64,000 nt of DNA from Acidobacteriota bacterium (GTDB lineage Bacteria; Acidobacteriota; Terriglobia; Terriglobales; Acidobacteriaceae). Shown here one piece after another: positions 1 through 8,034 of the stretch. The translations under genes and the position numbers were made by a program. Where the stretch lies: NCBI GenBank assembly GCA_021846275.1, contig JAJZBZ010000001.1, forward strand, positions 682,001 to 746,000. Reading direction: 5' to 3'. The notes beneath the pieces are model-generated. The model worked only from the letters and a program-made list of their open reading frames with translations, did no database searches and was not told the origin of the DNA. Every line of letters begins with the position of its first letter. Positions within the stretch are counted from its first letter, which is position 1.

Positions 1-130
1 ATCACCTCCGGCGAAATCATGTAGACGCAGCCCGAACGACTGGTTTATAAACAGTGTCGGCGTCTGCTCGACCATACAACACCTGCGAAATGCTGCGGGC
101 GATACGCGTGGCAGGCAAGGGAGTTGTTGC

Positions 131-2401
131 ATGAAAGACCGTATTCCTACTTCGCTTCTCTTGTTTATCTCGATCATCCTCTCCGGAGCAGGGCTTGGGG
201 CACAGTTTCCGGGAATCTCTCCGCAGAAGCACTTCCCGTGGTCTGACACGAGTCTCTCGCCCGATCAGCGCGCCGACATGGTGATCAGGGAGATGACACT
301 CGATGAAAAAATTCAGCTTCTCCACGGTCTTGGCTGGAACACTCTTTTTTCCCAACCGGAGAGCGGACCGGCTACCCGCGCCATCTCCACGCTGGGATTC
401 ATTCCCGGCATTCCCCGGCTCGGCATTCCAGATCTTCAGATGACGGACTCCAATCAGGGAGTCTCCATGGCGGGATCGAAGGGCCGCTATGCCACCGCGT
501 TCCCATCCGGCGAGGCGATGGCCTCTGCCTGGGATCCGGCGCTTTCCTATCAGATTGGCACGCAGCTTGGCCATGAGATGCGCGACATGGGCTTCAATAT
601 GTCGCTCGGCTCCGGCGTCAACCTGATTCGTGAGCCGCGGGACGGACGCACCTTCGAGTACAAAGGCGAAGACCCGCTGCTTGCCGGAACTCTGGCCGGC
701 TCGGAACTCAAGGCGGAAAAGGCGCTTCACCTCATCACCGATGTCAAGCATTATGCGGTCAACGATCAGGATGCCGGGCGCATTGTCGTCAACTCGATCA
801 TCAGCAAACGCGCCATGCAGGAAAGCGACCTGCTCGCCTTTCAGATCGCGTTAAGGGATTCCGGTGCCGGCGCGGTCATGTGCTCCTACAACAAAATCAA
901 TGGAACCTACGCCTGCCAGAACACATACACCCTGAACGATGTACTCAGAAAGCAGTTCGGCTTCAAGGGATTTGTCGTCTCCGACTGGGGCGCTACCCAG
1001 AGCACCGTCCCGGCGGCGATGGCCGGGCTTGACATCGAGATGCCCGGAAACGACTCCTTTGGCGCGCCCTTGAAGAAAGCCGTGGAAACTGGTGCCGTGC
1101 CGATGCAGCAGCTCAACGACATGGTCCACCGGGTATTGAGGACGGAATTTGACTCCGGCATCGTCGATGACCCGCCGCAGCCCGAGTCTCCCAACGTCAT
1201 GCTCGGCTTCCAGATCGCGCAGAAGACCGAAGAGCGTGGCGCGGTCCTCCTGAAAAACCAGGGCAGCGTGTTGCCGCTCGATGCCGCGTCTGTTCGCTCG
1301 ATTGCCGTCATCGGCGGTCACGCGGATGTGGGCGTCCTCTCCGGCGGTGGCTCGTCTCAGGTATCTCCCGCCGGCGGGAATCCGGTTCTCCCACCCCCTG
1401 AACTGCTGAAGAATCCGCTTGCAGGCTTCATGCTGGTCGATGTCTATCAGCGATCCGCTCCGCTGAAGGGAATCGAACAGAAAGCGCCCGGCGCAGTCGT
1501 TCGGTTCGACCCCGGCACCGACCCTGCATCCGCCGCCGCTCTCGCGCGCAACTCCCACATCGCGATTGTCTTCGCGGTGCAGCATGAGTCCGAGGGCATG
1601 GACCTTCCCAATCTCTCCCTGCCGGGCAATCAGGATGCCCTGATCGAGGCAGTCGCGGCCGCCAATCCGCGCACCATCGTTGTGCTGGAGACCGGAGGCG
1701 CAGTGCTCATGCCCTGGATCGACAAAGTCGCAGCCGTCGTCGAGGCCTGGTATCCGGGCATTCGCGGTTCGCAGGCCATCTCCAATCTGCTATTCGGCGA
1801 CGTGAATCCATCGGGCAGGCTGCCGCTCACGTTCCCCAGGAGCGAAGCCGATCTGCCGCATCCGCTTCACCTCGCTCCGCCGCCGACCGACGCCAGCCAT
1901 CCCATGCCTGTTCTCGCCGGAGCACCCGGTCAGGTCGGTCTCATGATGGGCATCGGCCCGTTCTTTGACGTCCACTACGACGAAGGTCTGAAGGTTGGCT
2001 ACAAGTGGTACGACGCTGAGAAAAAGCCTGTCCTGTTTCCATTCGGTTTTGGGCTTTCCTACACGACATTCGCTTACTCCGGGCTGACCGTCACTCCCGG
2101 CGCAACCACCACCATATCGTTCACCGTGAAGAACACTGGCAGCCGGGCCGGCACGGAGACGCCTCAGGTCTATGCATCCTTGCCGGCGGCAGCGGGCGAA
2201 CCACCGAATCGCCTGGTCGGCTGGAGCAGGGTTCCATTGGCTCCCGGCGAATCGAAGCGGATTTCGATCCATGTAGCCCGGGATCGCCTGATGATCTTCG
2301 ATGAAAGCACCAACGCGTGGACGTTGATGCCCGGAACCTATGTGCTCCACGTTGGCCCATCCTCACGCGATCTCCCGCTGCAACAGGAGATATCCTTTTG
2401 A
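131..2401 (+). CDS. Exported glycoside hydrolase family 3 beta-glucosidase (BglX-like)
   Basis: Hydrolyses terminal beta-linked glucose (or related sugars) from oligosaccharides, probably in the periplasm. The 756-residue protein starts with a signal peptide (about residues 1-24, hydrophobic LLLFISIILSGAGLGA). The GH3 TIM barrel follows, with the substrate-binding KHYAVN segment near residue 205 and the catalytic nucleophile Asp285 in VVSDWGA. Then come the GH3 C-terminal alpha/beta sandwich and a fibronectin-III-like domain (about 640-756), the order seen in BglX-type enzymes. The ATG is preceded by GGGAG about 8 bases upstream. The gene stands alone, with no transporter or regulator beside it. 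The family is certain; the exact sugar specificity cannot be read from sequence. Confidence 0.93.
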   Translation: MKDRIPTSLLLFISIILSGAGLGAQFPGISPQKHFPWSDTSLSPDQRADMVIREMTLDEKIQLLHGLGWNTLFSQPESGPATRAISTLGFIPGIPRLGIPDLQMTDSNQGVSMAGSKGRYATAFPSGEAMASAWDPALSYQIGTQLGHEMRDMGFNMSLGSGVNLIREPRDGRTFEYKGEDPLLAGTLAGSELKAEKALHLITDVKHYAVNDQDAGRIVVNSIISKRAMQESDLLAFQIALRDSGAGAVMCSYNKINGTYACQNTYTLNDVLRKQFGFKGFVVSDWGATQSTVPAAMAGLDIEMPGNDSFGAPLKKAVETGAVPMQQLNDMVHRVLRTEFDSGIVDDPPQPESPNVMLGFQIAQKTEERGAVLLKNQGSVLPLDAASVRSIAVIGGHADVGVLSGGGSSQVSPAGGNPVLPPPELLKNPLAGFMLVDVYQRSAPLKGIEQKAPGAVVRFDPGTDPASAAALARNSHIAIVFAVQHESEGMDLPNLSLPGNQDALIEAVAAANPRTIVVLETGGAVLMPWIDKVAAVVEAWYPGIRGSQAISNLLFGDVNPSGRLPLTFPRSEADLPHPLHLAPPPTDASHPMPVLAGAPGQVGLMMGIGPFFDVHYDEGLKVGYKWYDAEKKPVLFPFGFGLSYTTFAYSGLTVTPGATTTISFTVKNTGSRAGTETPQVYASLPAAAGEPPNRLVGWSRVPLAPGESKRISIHVARDRLMIFDESTNAWTLMPGTYVLHVGPSSRDLPLQQEISF

Positions 2402-2480
2402 CTCGGGCACGGTCATCGTGAAACTGCTCTGAGTCCAGGCAGCGGACAAACACCTCCGGGCAGGCTGCGGAGCGATACGC

Positions 2481-2497
2481 GGGAAAGGATATTTCCC
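2481..2497. terminator. Weak hairpin between convergent genes
   Basis: A 6-bp inverted repeat, GGGAAA then TTTCCC around a 5-base loop, lies between the end of the GH3 gene and the end of the metallo-beta-lactamase gene. There is no good T-run, so a terminator role is only a guess from its place between convergent genes. Confidence 0.25.
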
Positions 2498-2549
2498 AAA
2501 GCACCATCATGTCCGATAACAGATATTCTGTTTCGCACATCCGCAGGAA

Positions 2550-3455
2550 TCAAACCCCCGCAACCCGCTCCTGCTCGGCAATGCTCTTCTCAATCGCCTG
2601 CTCACCCTCGGCAATCATCCGCCGATACCCTGCCGGATCGATCCACACCCGATCCCCCTCCGTCGGCATCCGCTTCAGCTTCGCGTCCATGTCGAAATAC
2701 TCGCCATGCGCGCCCAGGAAAATCGCACACGGCAGCCCGCGAAGCGTCCTGAACGTCTCGGCGAAATCCGCCGCAATCCCCGGATACGACGCCGGATGCC
2801 CCGGTCGAGCCACCAGCCGGTACGAGCTGAGCGCCGCATACCCACCCACAATCACCACCGGCTCCGGCTTCCCGTCCAGCCGAGCCACCATCGTCCACGT
2901 CGTACACCCGCGCGAATGCCCCGCCGTCCTGTGCGCCGTCAGCACCACCCCGCCCAATCTGACCTGGTCGCCATCCTCCAGCACCCGGTCCACATGCGCC
3001 GGAGCGTACGGCAGCAATCCCGGCCCGCCAAAGTCATGCCGGTCGCCCGTCTCCACAAGCTGCGCATCGCCGTCCATCACCATCAGCCGCGCGCCCGTCT
3101 CCCTCACCACCTCCGCCGCGCCCGCCGCATGGTCATAATGCGCCTGGCTCAGCAGCAGAATCTTCGTATCCTTCCAGTGAAACCCCAGCTCCCGCACGCT
3201 GGCCCGTATCTGCGGCGGCGAACTCGCCAGATCCGCATTGATCAGGATATTCCCCTTCGGCGTCACCACCAGATACGACGCAAGCCCTTCACTTCCAACA
3301 TAATAGAGATTGTCTGCAATACGAAACGGCTTCAGCGCCGTCGTCCACTCCGCCGGAATCTGCGCCTGCGTCGCCAGTCCGAAAACCAGCCACAGCGCAA
3401 TAAGTCCGATAACGCGCGCCGCCTGGTCACATCTTATACTTGCCCATATCCTCAT
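2550..3455 (-). CDS. Subclass B3-like metallo-beta-lactamase with Gln at the first zinc position (GOB-like)
   Basis: A 301-residue exported zinc hydrolase of the metallo-beta-lactamase fold. The N-terminus has a hydrophobic signal segment (about residues 15-31, ending ATQA). The zinc motif reads Q104-A-H106-Y-D108-H109, where most B3 enzymes have H-x-H-x-D-H. The remaining ligands are His180 in AGHSRGCTTW and His250 in GAHGEYF. The GHxxGCTTW context and LPC...GAHGE are typical of B3. Gln at the first position is the known GOB-type variant. The start overlaps the bifunctional nuclease gene by 29 bases, so the two are probably co-transcribed and translationally coupled. Beta-lactam hydrolysis is plausible, but some B3-fold relatives have other substrates. 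Confidence 0.85.
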   Translation of the reverse strand: MRIWASIRCDQAARVIGLIALWLVFGLATQAQIPAEWTTALKPFRIADNLYYVGSEGLASYLVVTPKGNILINADLASSPPQIRASVRELGFHWKDTKILLLSQAHYDHAAGAAEVVRETGARLMVMDGDAQLVETGDRHDFGGPGLLPYAPAHVDRVLEDGDQVRLGGVVLTAHRTAGHSRGCTTWTMVARLDGKPEPVVIVGGYAALSSYRLVARPGHPASYPGIAADFAETFRTLRGLPCAIFLGAHGEYFDMDAKLKRMPTEGDRVWIDPAGYRRMIAEGEQAIEKSIAEQERVAGV

Positions 3456-3915
3456 CGTTCAGCCCTTCCAGCCATCGCATCAGATGCTCCGGCCCAGCCG
3501 ATGCCTCGCCCCCGTGAGCCATCAGCCGCGCCTGCGCCAACAATGACTCGGAGACATATATCGGGCAATCCATCCGCAGCGCCAGCGCAATCGCATCCGA
3601 CGGCCGCGCATCCAGCGTCACCCACTCCCCGCCCTGCTTCATCCACAAAACCGAGTAAAATGTGTCGTCTTTAAGTTCAGAAATAACAACCTTTTCCAGC
3701 CGACCGTTCAAGCTCCCAATCAGCTTCTTCAGCAAGTCATGCGTCAGCGGTCGCGGCGCGCTCACCTTTTCAATCTCCACCGCAATCGCATTTGCCTCGT
3801 AAATTCCCACCCAGATCGGCAGCACAACCTCCGAAGCCACATCCTTCAGAATCACAATGGGCATATTCGTATTCGGGTCCATCATCAGACCCCGGATTCG
3901 CATCTCCACTTCCAT
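3427..3915 (-). CDS. Bifunctional nuclease family protein (DUF151/BFN domain)
   Basis: A 162-residue cytosolic protein of the BFN (DUF151) family. Family features include the start MEVEMRIRGLMMDPNTNMPI, the segment LPIWVGIYEANAIAVEIE and the segment VTLDARPSDAIALALR with its conserved DARPSDAIALA core. Plant and bacterial relatives have been reported as RNase/DNase enzymes, but the role in bacteria is poorly defined. It lies 28 bases after miaB and overlaps the following metallo-beta-lactamase gene, in a leftward gene set that begins with a cytochrome c. The family assignment is firm; the physiological function is not. Confidence 0.9.
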   Translation of the reverse strand: MEVEMRIRGLMMDPNTNMPIVILKDVASEVVLPIWVGIYEANAIAVEIEKVSAPRPLTHDLLKKLIGSLNGRLEKVVISELKDDTFYSVLWMKQGGEWVTLDARPSDAIALALRMDCPIYVSESLLAQARLMAHGGEASAGPEHLMRWLEGLNDEDMGKYKM

Positions 3916-3943
3916 CCCGCTACCCTCCCGCCGATTCCCTGCC

Positions 3944-5308
3944 TCAGACCGCTGCCATTCCCGCCGTCGCTTGGCCCGTCAGCGCCTCCCCCGTAACCGC
4001 CTCGCCCACCAGGCTGTTTGGAAATGCCCGCGTCACCCTCACCCACTGATAACTCCCCGGAGCCGGGGCAATCGGATGCGGCCAGCTAAAGTTCACCGGC
4101 TTGTTCTGCGAGCTGCGCCCGATCACCTGTTCCCGCGCCGGGTTATATCCCTCAACCATTACTTCCATTTTCTCGCCCAAATGATTCTCATAATTCAATC
4201 TCTGGATCTCCCGCTGCCGATCAAGCAGAATCTGCAACCGCTTCGATTTCTCCGCCTCCGGGATTGAGTCAATCATCACCAGCGACGGCGTATTCGGCCT
4301 CGACGAGTACTTGAACGCAAACACCGCGTCATACTGCACCTCGTCCAGCAGCGTCACTGTCTCCTCAAACTCCGCCGTAGTCTCGCCCGGAAACCCCACA
4401 ATCAGGTCCGTCGAGATCGAAATCCGCCGCTTCGCCGCCTTCATCCACGCAATCCGCTCCAGATACCACTCCCGCGAATACTCCCGCGCCATCTGCCGCA
4501 GCACCCGAGTCGAACCCGACTGCACCGGCAGATGCACATGGTCGCAAAGCGTCGGCACAGCGTCAATCGCCTCCACAATATCCCGCGTAAAGTCCCTCGG
4601 GTGGCTCGTCGTAAACCGCACCCGGCGAATCCCGTCCACTTCGGCAACGGCCGTCAGCAACTCGGCAAAACTCTTCTTTCCAATCGGATCGCGGTAACTG
4701 TTCACGTTCTGCCCGAGCAGTTGAATCTCCGTATATCCCATCCCGGCGATCCGCCGCGCTTCCTCGACCACCGACTCCGAACTCCGGCTCCGCTCCTTGC
4801 CCCGCGTATACGGTACCACGCAATAGGCGCAGAACTTGTCGCATCCCTCAATAATGGTGATGTACGCCCGGTAAGGATTCTTTCGCGCCGTGAACTCCGT
4901 CTCGAAGGTCTCTTCCGTCTGCCGATCGTCCAGCCCCGTCACCCGCGTCTCGCCCGCCTCCAGCCGCTCAATCAGCTCCGGCAGACGCCGATACGACGCC
5001 GACCCGGCCACCAGCGAAACATACGGCGCGCGTTCAAAGATTTTTTCGCCCTCCTGCTGGGCCACGCAGCCAATCACCCCGAAGCGTTTGCCCGCCCGCG
5101 CCAGTCGTTTGTAGTCGTTCAGCCGGTTGAAGACCTTCTGCTCCGCCTTGTCGCGAATCGAGCAGGTGTTATACAGCAGCAGGTCAGCTTCTTCCTCGCT
5201 CTCCACCTGCCGGTAGCCCTGCTGCTCCAGCGTCCCGATGACCTTTTCCGAGTCATGGGCATTCATCTGGCAGCCGAATGTTTCGAGATAAAAACTCTTC
5301 CCGCTCAC
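3944..5308 (-). CDS. miaB: tRNA-2-methylthio-N6-dimethylallyladenosine synthase MiaB
   Basis: A radical-SAM methylthiotransferase that adds the 2-methylthio group to i6A37 of tRNAs reading UNN codons. The N-terminal UPF0004 domain (1-140) carries cluster cysteines C13, C49 and C81. The radical-SAM motif C156-x3-C160-x2-C163 (EGCDKFCAYC) binds the second 4Fe-4S cluster, and a TRAM domain closes the protein (about 375-440). At 454 residues it has the normal length. The YNTCSIRDKAEQK and VVPYTRGKE blocks separate it from RimO and MtaB. It sits 37 bases after a cytochrome c gene and 28 bases before the BFN gene, all on the same strand. Confidence 0.96.
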   Translation of the reverse strand: MSGKSFYLETFGCQMNAHDSEKVIGTLEQQGYRQVESEEEADLLLYNTCSIRDKAEQKVFNRLNDYKRLARAGKRFGVIGCVAQQEGEKIFERAPYVSLVAGSASYRRLPELIERLEAGETRVTGLDDRQTEETFETEFTARKNPYRAYITIIEGCDKFCAYCVVPYTRGKERSRSSESVVEEARRIAGMGYTEIQLLGQNVNSYRDPIGKKSFAELLTAVAEVDGIRRVRFTTSHPRDFTRDIVEAIDAVPTLCDHVHLPVQSGSTRVLRQMAREYSREWYLERIAWMKAAKRRISISTDLIVGFPGETTAEFEETVTLLDEVQYDAVFAFKYSSRPNTPSLVMIDSIPEAEKSKRLQILLDRQREIQRLNYENHLGEKMEVMVEGYNPAREQVIGRSSQNKPVNFSWPHPIAPAPGSYQWVRVTRAFPNSLVGEAVTGEALTGQATAGMAAV

Positions 5309-5345
5309 CTCAGTAGTATAAGCGGAATTTTCCCGGCCACGCGCC

Positions 5346-5720
5346 CTACTTCGGCATGCGCAGATACTGGAGCAACGCAGCCATCTGCGGCTCCGTAAAT
5401 CGCCCGGCGAAGCTCGGCATCTTGTTCTTCCCGTTCAGCACCACGCGCATCACCTCCAGATTCGTCGCCGGTGCGCCGCTCGGCAGCGTCGCCCGCGCCA
5501 GCACGCCGCGAATCTCCGGCGGTGCCGGCTTCAGGTCCAGATCGTTCTCCAGGTGGCAATGCGCGCATCGCTCGTCAAAAAGCCGCTTGCCCTCGGCCTG
5601 CTCGGCCGTCAGCGGCGAACCAGCCCGGCAGCCCGCCAGCGCCAGCGCAAGAGTCAGCGGCAACATCGACAAAAGCGCCGCGCCCGCCGCCACCAGCCAT
5701 CGCCCTCCGCTCCGCGCCAT
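5346..5720 (-). CDS. Small c-type cytochrome lipoprotein
   Basis: A 124-residue monohaem cytochrome c. A signal segment (about 8-30) ends in the lipobox LALAGC, so Cys31 is probably lipidated and the protein is membrane-anchored facing the periplasm. The haem site is C52-A-H-C55-H56, and Met101 in KNKMPSF is the likely sixth ligand, followed by the usual C-terminal helix. It resembles class I electron carriers, but the redox partner is unknown. It is the first gene of a leftward set leading into miaB. Haem attachment would use the Ccm proteins encoded at 33-36 kb. Confidence 0.88.
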   Translation of the reverse strand: MARSGGRWLVAAGAALLSMLPLTLALALAGCRAGSPLTAEQAEGKRLFDERCAHCHLENDLDLKPAPPEIRGVLARATLPSGAPATNLEVMRVVLNGKNKMPSFAGRFTEPQMAALLQYLRMPK

Positions 5721-5800
5721 GCTCTGATTCTACCTGCCTGCGACAGACCCTCCGCCGCGCCCGTTATCATCAATCTGGAGAGCGATTCAGGAGAGCCGCC

Positions 5801-6274
5801 ATGTCCGACTCGTCGTCACAGCCAGACTCAGCATCCGCCCAATCGCCAGCCCATCCCATCGAGCGGCTCAGCCACGGCCAGCGCAACCGCTGCTTCGGCT
5901 GCGGCGAAGACAATCCCGTCGGCCTCCATCTCCATTTCCGTCTGGAGCCGGACGGCTCCGTCAGCGCCGAAGCCACTCCCGGCACCAGCTACGAAGGCCC
6001 GCCCGGCCATCTCCACGGCGGCATCATCGCCACCCTCCTCGACGAAACCATGAGCAAGGCCAACCGCGCCAGTGGCGAAATCGCCCTCACACGCCAGCTT
6101 CAGGTCGAATACCTGCGCCCCATTCCCTCCACTCAGCCTGTCCGCCTCCACGGCCACGTCGAACGCATCGAAGGCCGCAAGCTCTGGACCGAGGCCACCA
6201 TCCAGGACGCCGAAGGCAACACCCTCGCCACCGGCAAGGGCTTCTTCATCTCCGTCATGAAAGCCCCCGCCTGA
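5801..6274 (+). CDS. PaaI-family hotdog-fold thioesterase
   Basis: A 157-residue cytosolic protein of the 4HBT/PaaI hotdog superfamily, expected to hydrolyse acyl-CoA thioesters. Typical features are the N-terminal CFGCGEDNPVGLHL block and the active-site region GPPGHLHGGIIATLLDETM, in which H-G-G and the later Asp/Glu match the family. A C-terminal beta strand follows. The start at 5801 was chosen because AGGAG lies 7 bases upstream and the long proline/arginine-rich reading upstream looks noncoding. It is divergent from the cytochrome c gene and is followed by the repeat array. The substrate is unknown. Confidence 0.85.
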   Translation: MSDSSSQPDSASAQSPAHPIERLSHGQRNRCFGCGEDNPVGLHLHFRLEPDGSVSAEATPGTSYEGPPGHLHGGIIATLLDETMSKANRASGEIALTRQLQVEYLRPIPSTQPVRLHGHVERIEGRKLWTEATIQDAEGNTLATGKGFFISVMKAPA

Positions 6275-6310
6275 TCCCGCCACCCACACCGGCCACCTTC
6301 CCCGTTCTCG

Positions 6311-6466
6311 TTGCTCCCGCCTTTGCTGTTGCCTTTGCTTTTTTTGTTGTCATTCCCGAAGGGAATCTGCTGTTCCCATCAGCCTCAGCAAGCGCCCACC
6401 CGCGACCAGCGGGAGCGGTAACCACCGTCCGTGGCGCGCAAAGCGCGCGTCCGCTGCATGCAATGC
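6311..6466 (-). repeat. Dispersed modular repeat, locus 1 unit 1 (inverted orientation)
   Basis: Read on the minus strand this unit has module B (6392-6466), with a GCGCGC-TTT-GCGCGC hairpin and a CCCGC-TGGTC-GCGGG hairpin. A spacer containing GAGGCTGATGGGAA follows. Next is module A (6352-6366), the palindrome ATTCCC-TTC-GGGAAT, and then a purine-rich tail with CAAAGGC motifs. It is nearly identical to unit 3 over about 118 bases and to copies at 28.96 kb and 32.2 kb. No protein is encoded. Confidence 0.9.
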
Positions 6467-6541
6467 CCCGAAGGGAATCTGCCTTTGCTCTTGCCTTCGT
6501 TCTTTTGGTTGTCATTCCCGAAGGGAATCTGCTTCTGCTCT
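6467..6541 (-). repeat. Dispersed repeat locus 1, extra module A plus tail (50-base tandem period)
   Basis: The module A palindrome plus its pyrimidine-rich tail (plus strand: TTTGCTCTTGCCTTCG) is repeated with a 50-base period. Cores lie at 6464-6478 (left half degraded), 6514-6528 and 6564-6578. Part of the element has therefore duplicated in tandem without module B. Confidence 0.85.
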
Positions 6542-6683
6542 TGCCTTCGTTCTTTTGGTTGTCATTCCCGAAGGGAATCTGCTTTTGCTTTTTGCTTCAC
6601 CCGCAGCCACAGCCGCCCGCGACCATCGGGAGCGGTAACAACCGTCCGTGGCGCGTAAAGCGCGCGTCCGCTGCATGCAATGC
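6542..6683 (-). repeat. Dispersed modular repeat, locus 1 unit 2
   Basis: A complete unit with module A at 6564-6578 and module B at 6612-6683. It differs from units 1 and 3 by a few substitutions (GCGTAAAGCGC in the first hairpin, CATCGGG in the second) and by a different spacer, so it diverged before or independently of the unit 1/unit 3 duplication. Confidence 0.87.
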
Positions 6684-6845
6684 CCCGAAGGGAATCTGCC
6701 TTTGCTCTTGCCTTCGTTCTTTTGGTTGTCATTCCCGAAGGGAATCTGCTGTTCCCATCAGCCTCAGCAAGCGCCCACCCGCGACCAGCGGGAGCGGTAA
6801 CAACCGTCCGTGGCGCGCAAAGCGCGCGTCCGCTGCATGCAATGC
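6684..6845 (-). repeat. Dispersed modular repeat, locus 1 unit 3
   Basis: A complete unit with tail from 6684, module A at 6731-6745 and module B at 6771-6845. From about 6727 it is almost base-for-base the same as unit 1 (6348-6466), which points to recent duplication or gene conversion inside the array. Confidence 0.88.
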
Positions 6846-7180
6846 AATTATTTCTCTTTGTGCTACAGTCATTGCATCACGGTCCGCCCGCCTGCGACTG
6901 GCAAGCGCGATGAATTACCAATCAGTAAATATTTCACCTTATTTTCGTTAACAAGAAAATTAATACCACCCCCCCTGGGGGGGTAACCGGGTTAATAGCG
7001 AATTGGTATACACCGGAAAATCGATGGATAGAAATGATTCCATTGCTGTTAGATCGGATTTTAGCAAAACGGCTCCAAACAGAATCTTCAACCCAAAGCA
7101 AGGCTTTCGCGCAAAAAACCTGCTCCGAAGCCGCCAGAATCTCTCGCAACCGCACGCAAAATACGCTTCGGTCCGGTGAC
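6846..7180. other. AT-rich intergenic island with a C7/G7 palindrome
   Basis: No gene is seen. The stretch from about 6846 to 7060 is clearly more AT-rich than its surroundings. It contains the perfect inverted repeat ACCCCCCCTGGGGGGGT at 6968-6984, flanked by TAAT on the left and AACC on the right. A related sequence on the opposite strand lies in the second AT-rich island at 28.69 kb. Long readings through it look noncoding. Confidence 0.6.
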
Positions 7181-7221
7181 GCATGCGCACTACAATCGAG
7201 CAAGCAGGAGATCACTTTTCC

Positions 7222-8034
7222 ATGCCCGTCACACGCGCCATCGAGAGCCGGAACAATCCGCGCCTGCGCCAGCTTCGCACGGCCTTCGCGCGGCCCGCGC
7301 GATCCACCGATCTGGCCGCGCTCGAAGGCTTCCATCTCGTCGAAGAAGCGCTCGCCAGCCGTGTCGACGTGCAGACGATCTTCATCGCCTCCGGCCACGA
7401 ATCCGCTCTCGACGCGCTGCAAGTTCCAGCGTCCGTTGAGATTCTCTCCGTTCCCGCTCCGCTGCTCGCCGCAGCCGTCACCACGGAGTCGCCACAGCCC
7501 ATCGCCGCGCTCTTCACCCCGCCGCGCTGGCCGTGGTCGGCGCTGCTCGGCCCCGGTTCCAGGCCGCGCAATCCGGCTCCGCTGCTCGTCGTGCTCGCCG
7601 GCCTTCAGGATCCCGGCAATCTCGGCACCATCCTGCGCTCCGCCGAAGCCTTCGGCGCAGACGGAGCGATTCTGCTGCCCGGCACCGTCAGCCCGTGGAA
7701 TCCCAAAGCCATGCGCGCCTCGGCAGGCAGCGTCTTTCGCCTGCCCACGCTCACACTGGGCGTCGAAGAGTGTTTCCGCCATCTCGCGGAAGCGGGCATC
7801 GCCGCCGTCGCCGCCATGCCGCGTGACGAGCGGCAAGCCAGCGCTGAAACACTCCTCGCACAGCCCGTCGCGCTCGTCATCGGCTCCGAGGGCGCGGGCA
7901 TCGCGCCGGAGATTGCCGCACTCTGCCCTCAGTCGGCAACAATCCCCTGCCCAGGCCCGGTCGAAAGCCTGAACGCCGCCGTCGCCGCCAGCATCCTGCT
8001 CTACGAAGCCTCGCGCCACAGGCGGCCACGTTGA
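7222..8034 (+). CDS. SpoU/TrmH-family RNA 2'-O-methyltransferase
   Basis: A SPOUT-class methyltransferase that methylates ribose 2'-OH in rRNA or tRNA. About 270 residues. The N-terminal substrate-binding domain (residues 1-105) begins SRNNPRLRQLR and includes EGFHLVEEAL. The catalytic SpoU domain holds the three motifs VVLAGLQDPGNLGTILRSAEAFGAD, ALVIGSEGAGI and PCPGPVESLNAAVAASILLYE. The chosen start has GCAGGAG upstream; an in-frame ATG at 7183 lacks one. Its stop overlaps the TTG start of rarA, so the two genes are probably co-transcribed. The specific RNA target cannot be told from sequence. Confidence 0.88.
   Translation: MPVTRAIESRNNPRLRQLRTAFARPARSTDLAALEGFHLVEEALASRVDVQTIFIASGHESALDALQVPASVEILSVPAPLLAAAVTTESPQPIAALFTPPRWPWSALLGPGSRPRNPAPLLVVLAGLQDPGNLGTILRSAEAFGADGAILLPGTVSPWNPKAMRASAGSVFRLPTLTLGVEECFRHLAEAGIAAVAAMPRDERQASAETLLAQPVALVIGSEGAGIAPEIAALCPQSATIPCPGPVESLNAAVAASILLYEASRHRRPR

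Noticed and set aside
1-130. Possible promoter for the GH3 gene (TTTATAA-type sequence near base 43)
   Set aside because: No matching -35 hexamer at a suitable distance could be found in the short upstream sequence.
6467-6845. Regularly spaced repeats that look like a CRISPR array
   Set aside because: The repeats are hairpin modules separated by other repeated sequence rather than unique spacers, the units vary in length, and no cas genes are in the window.
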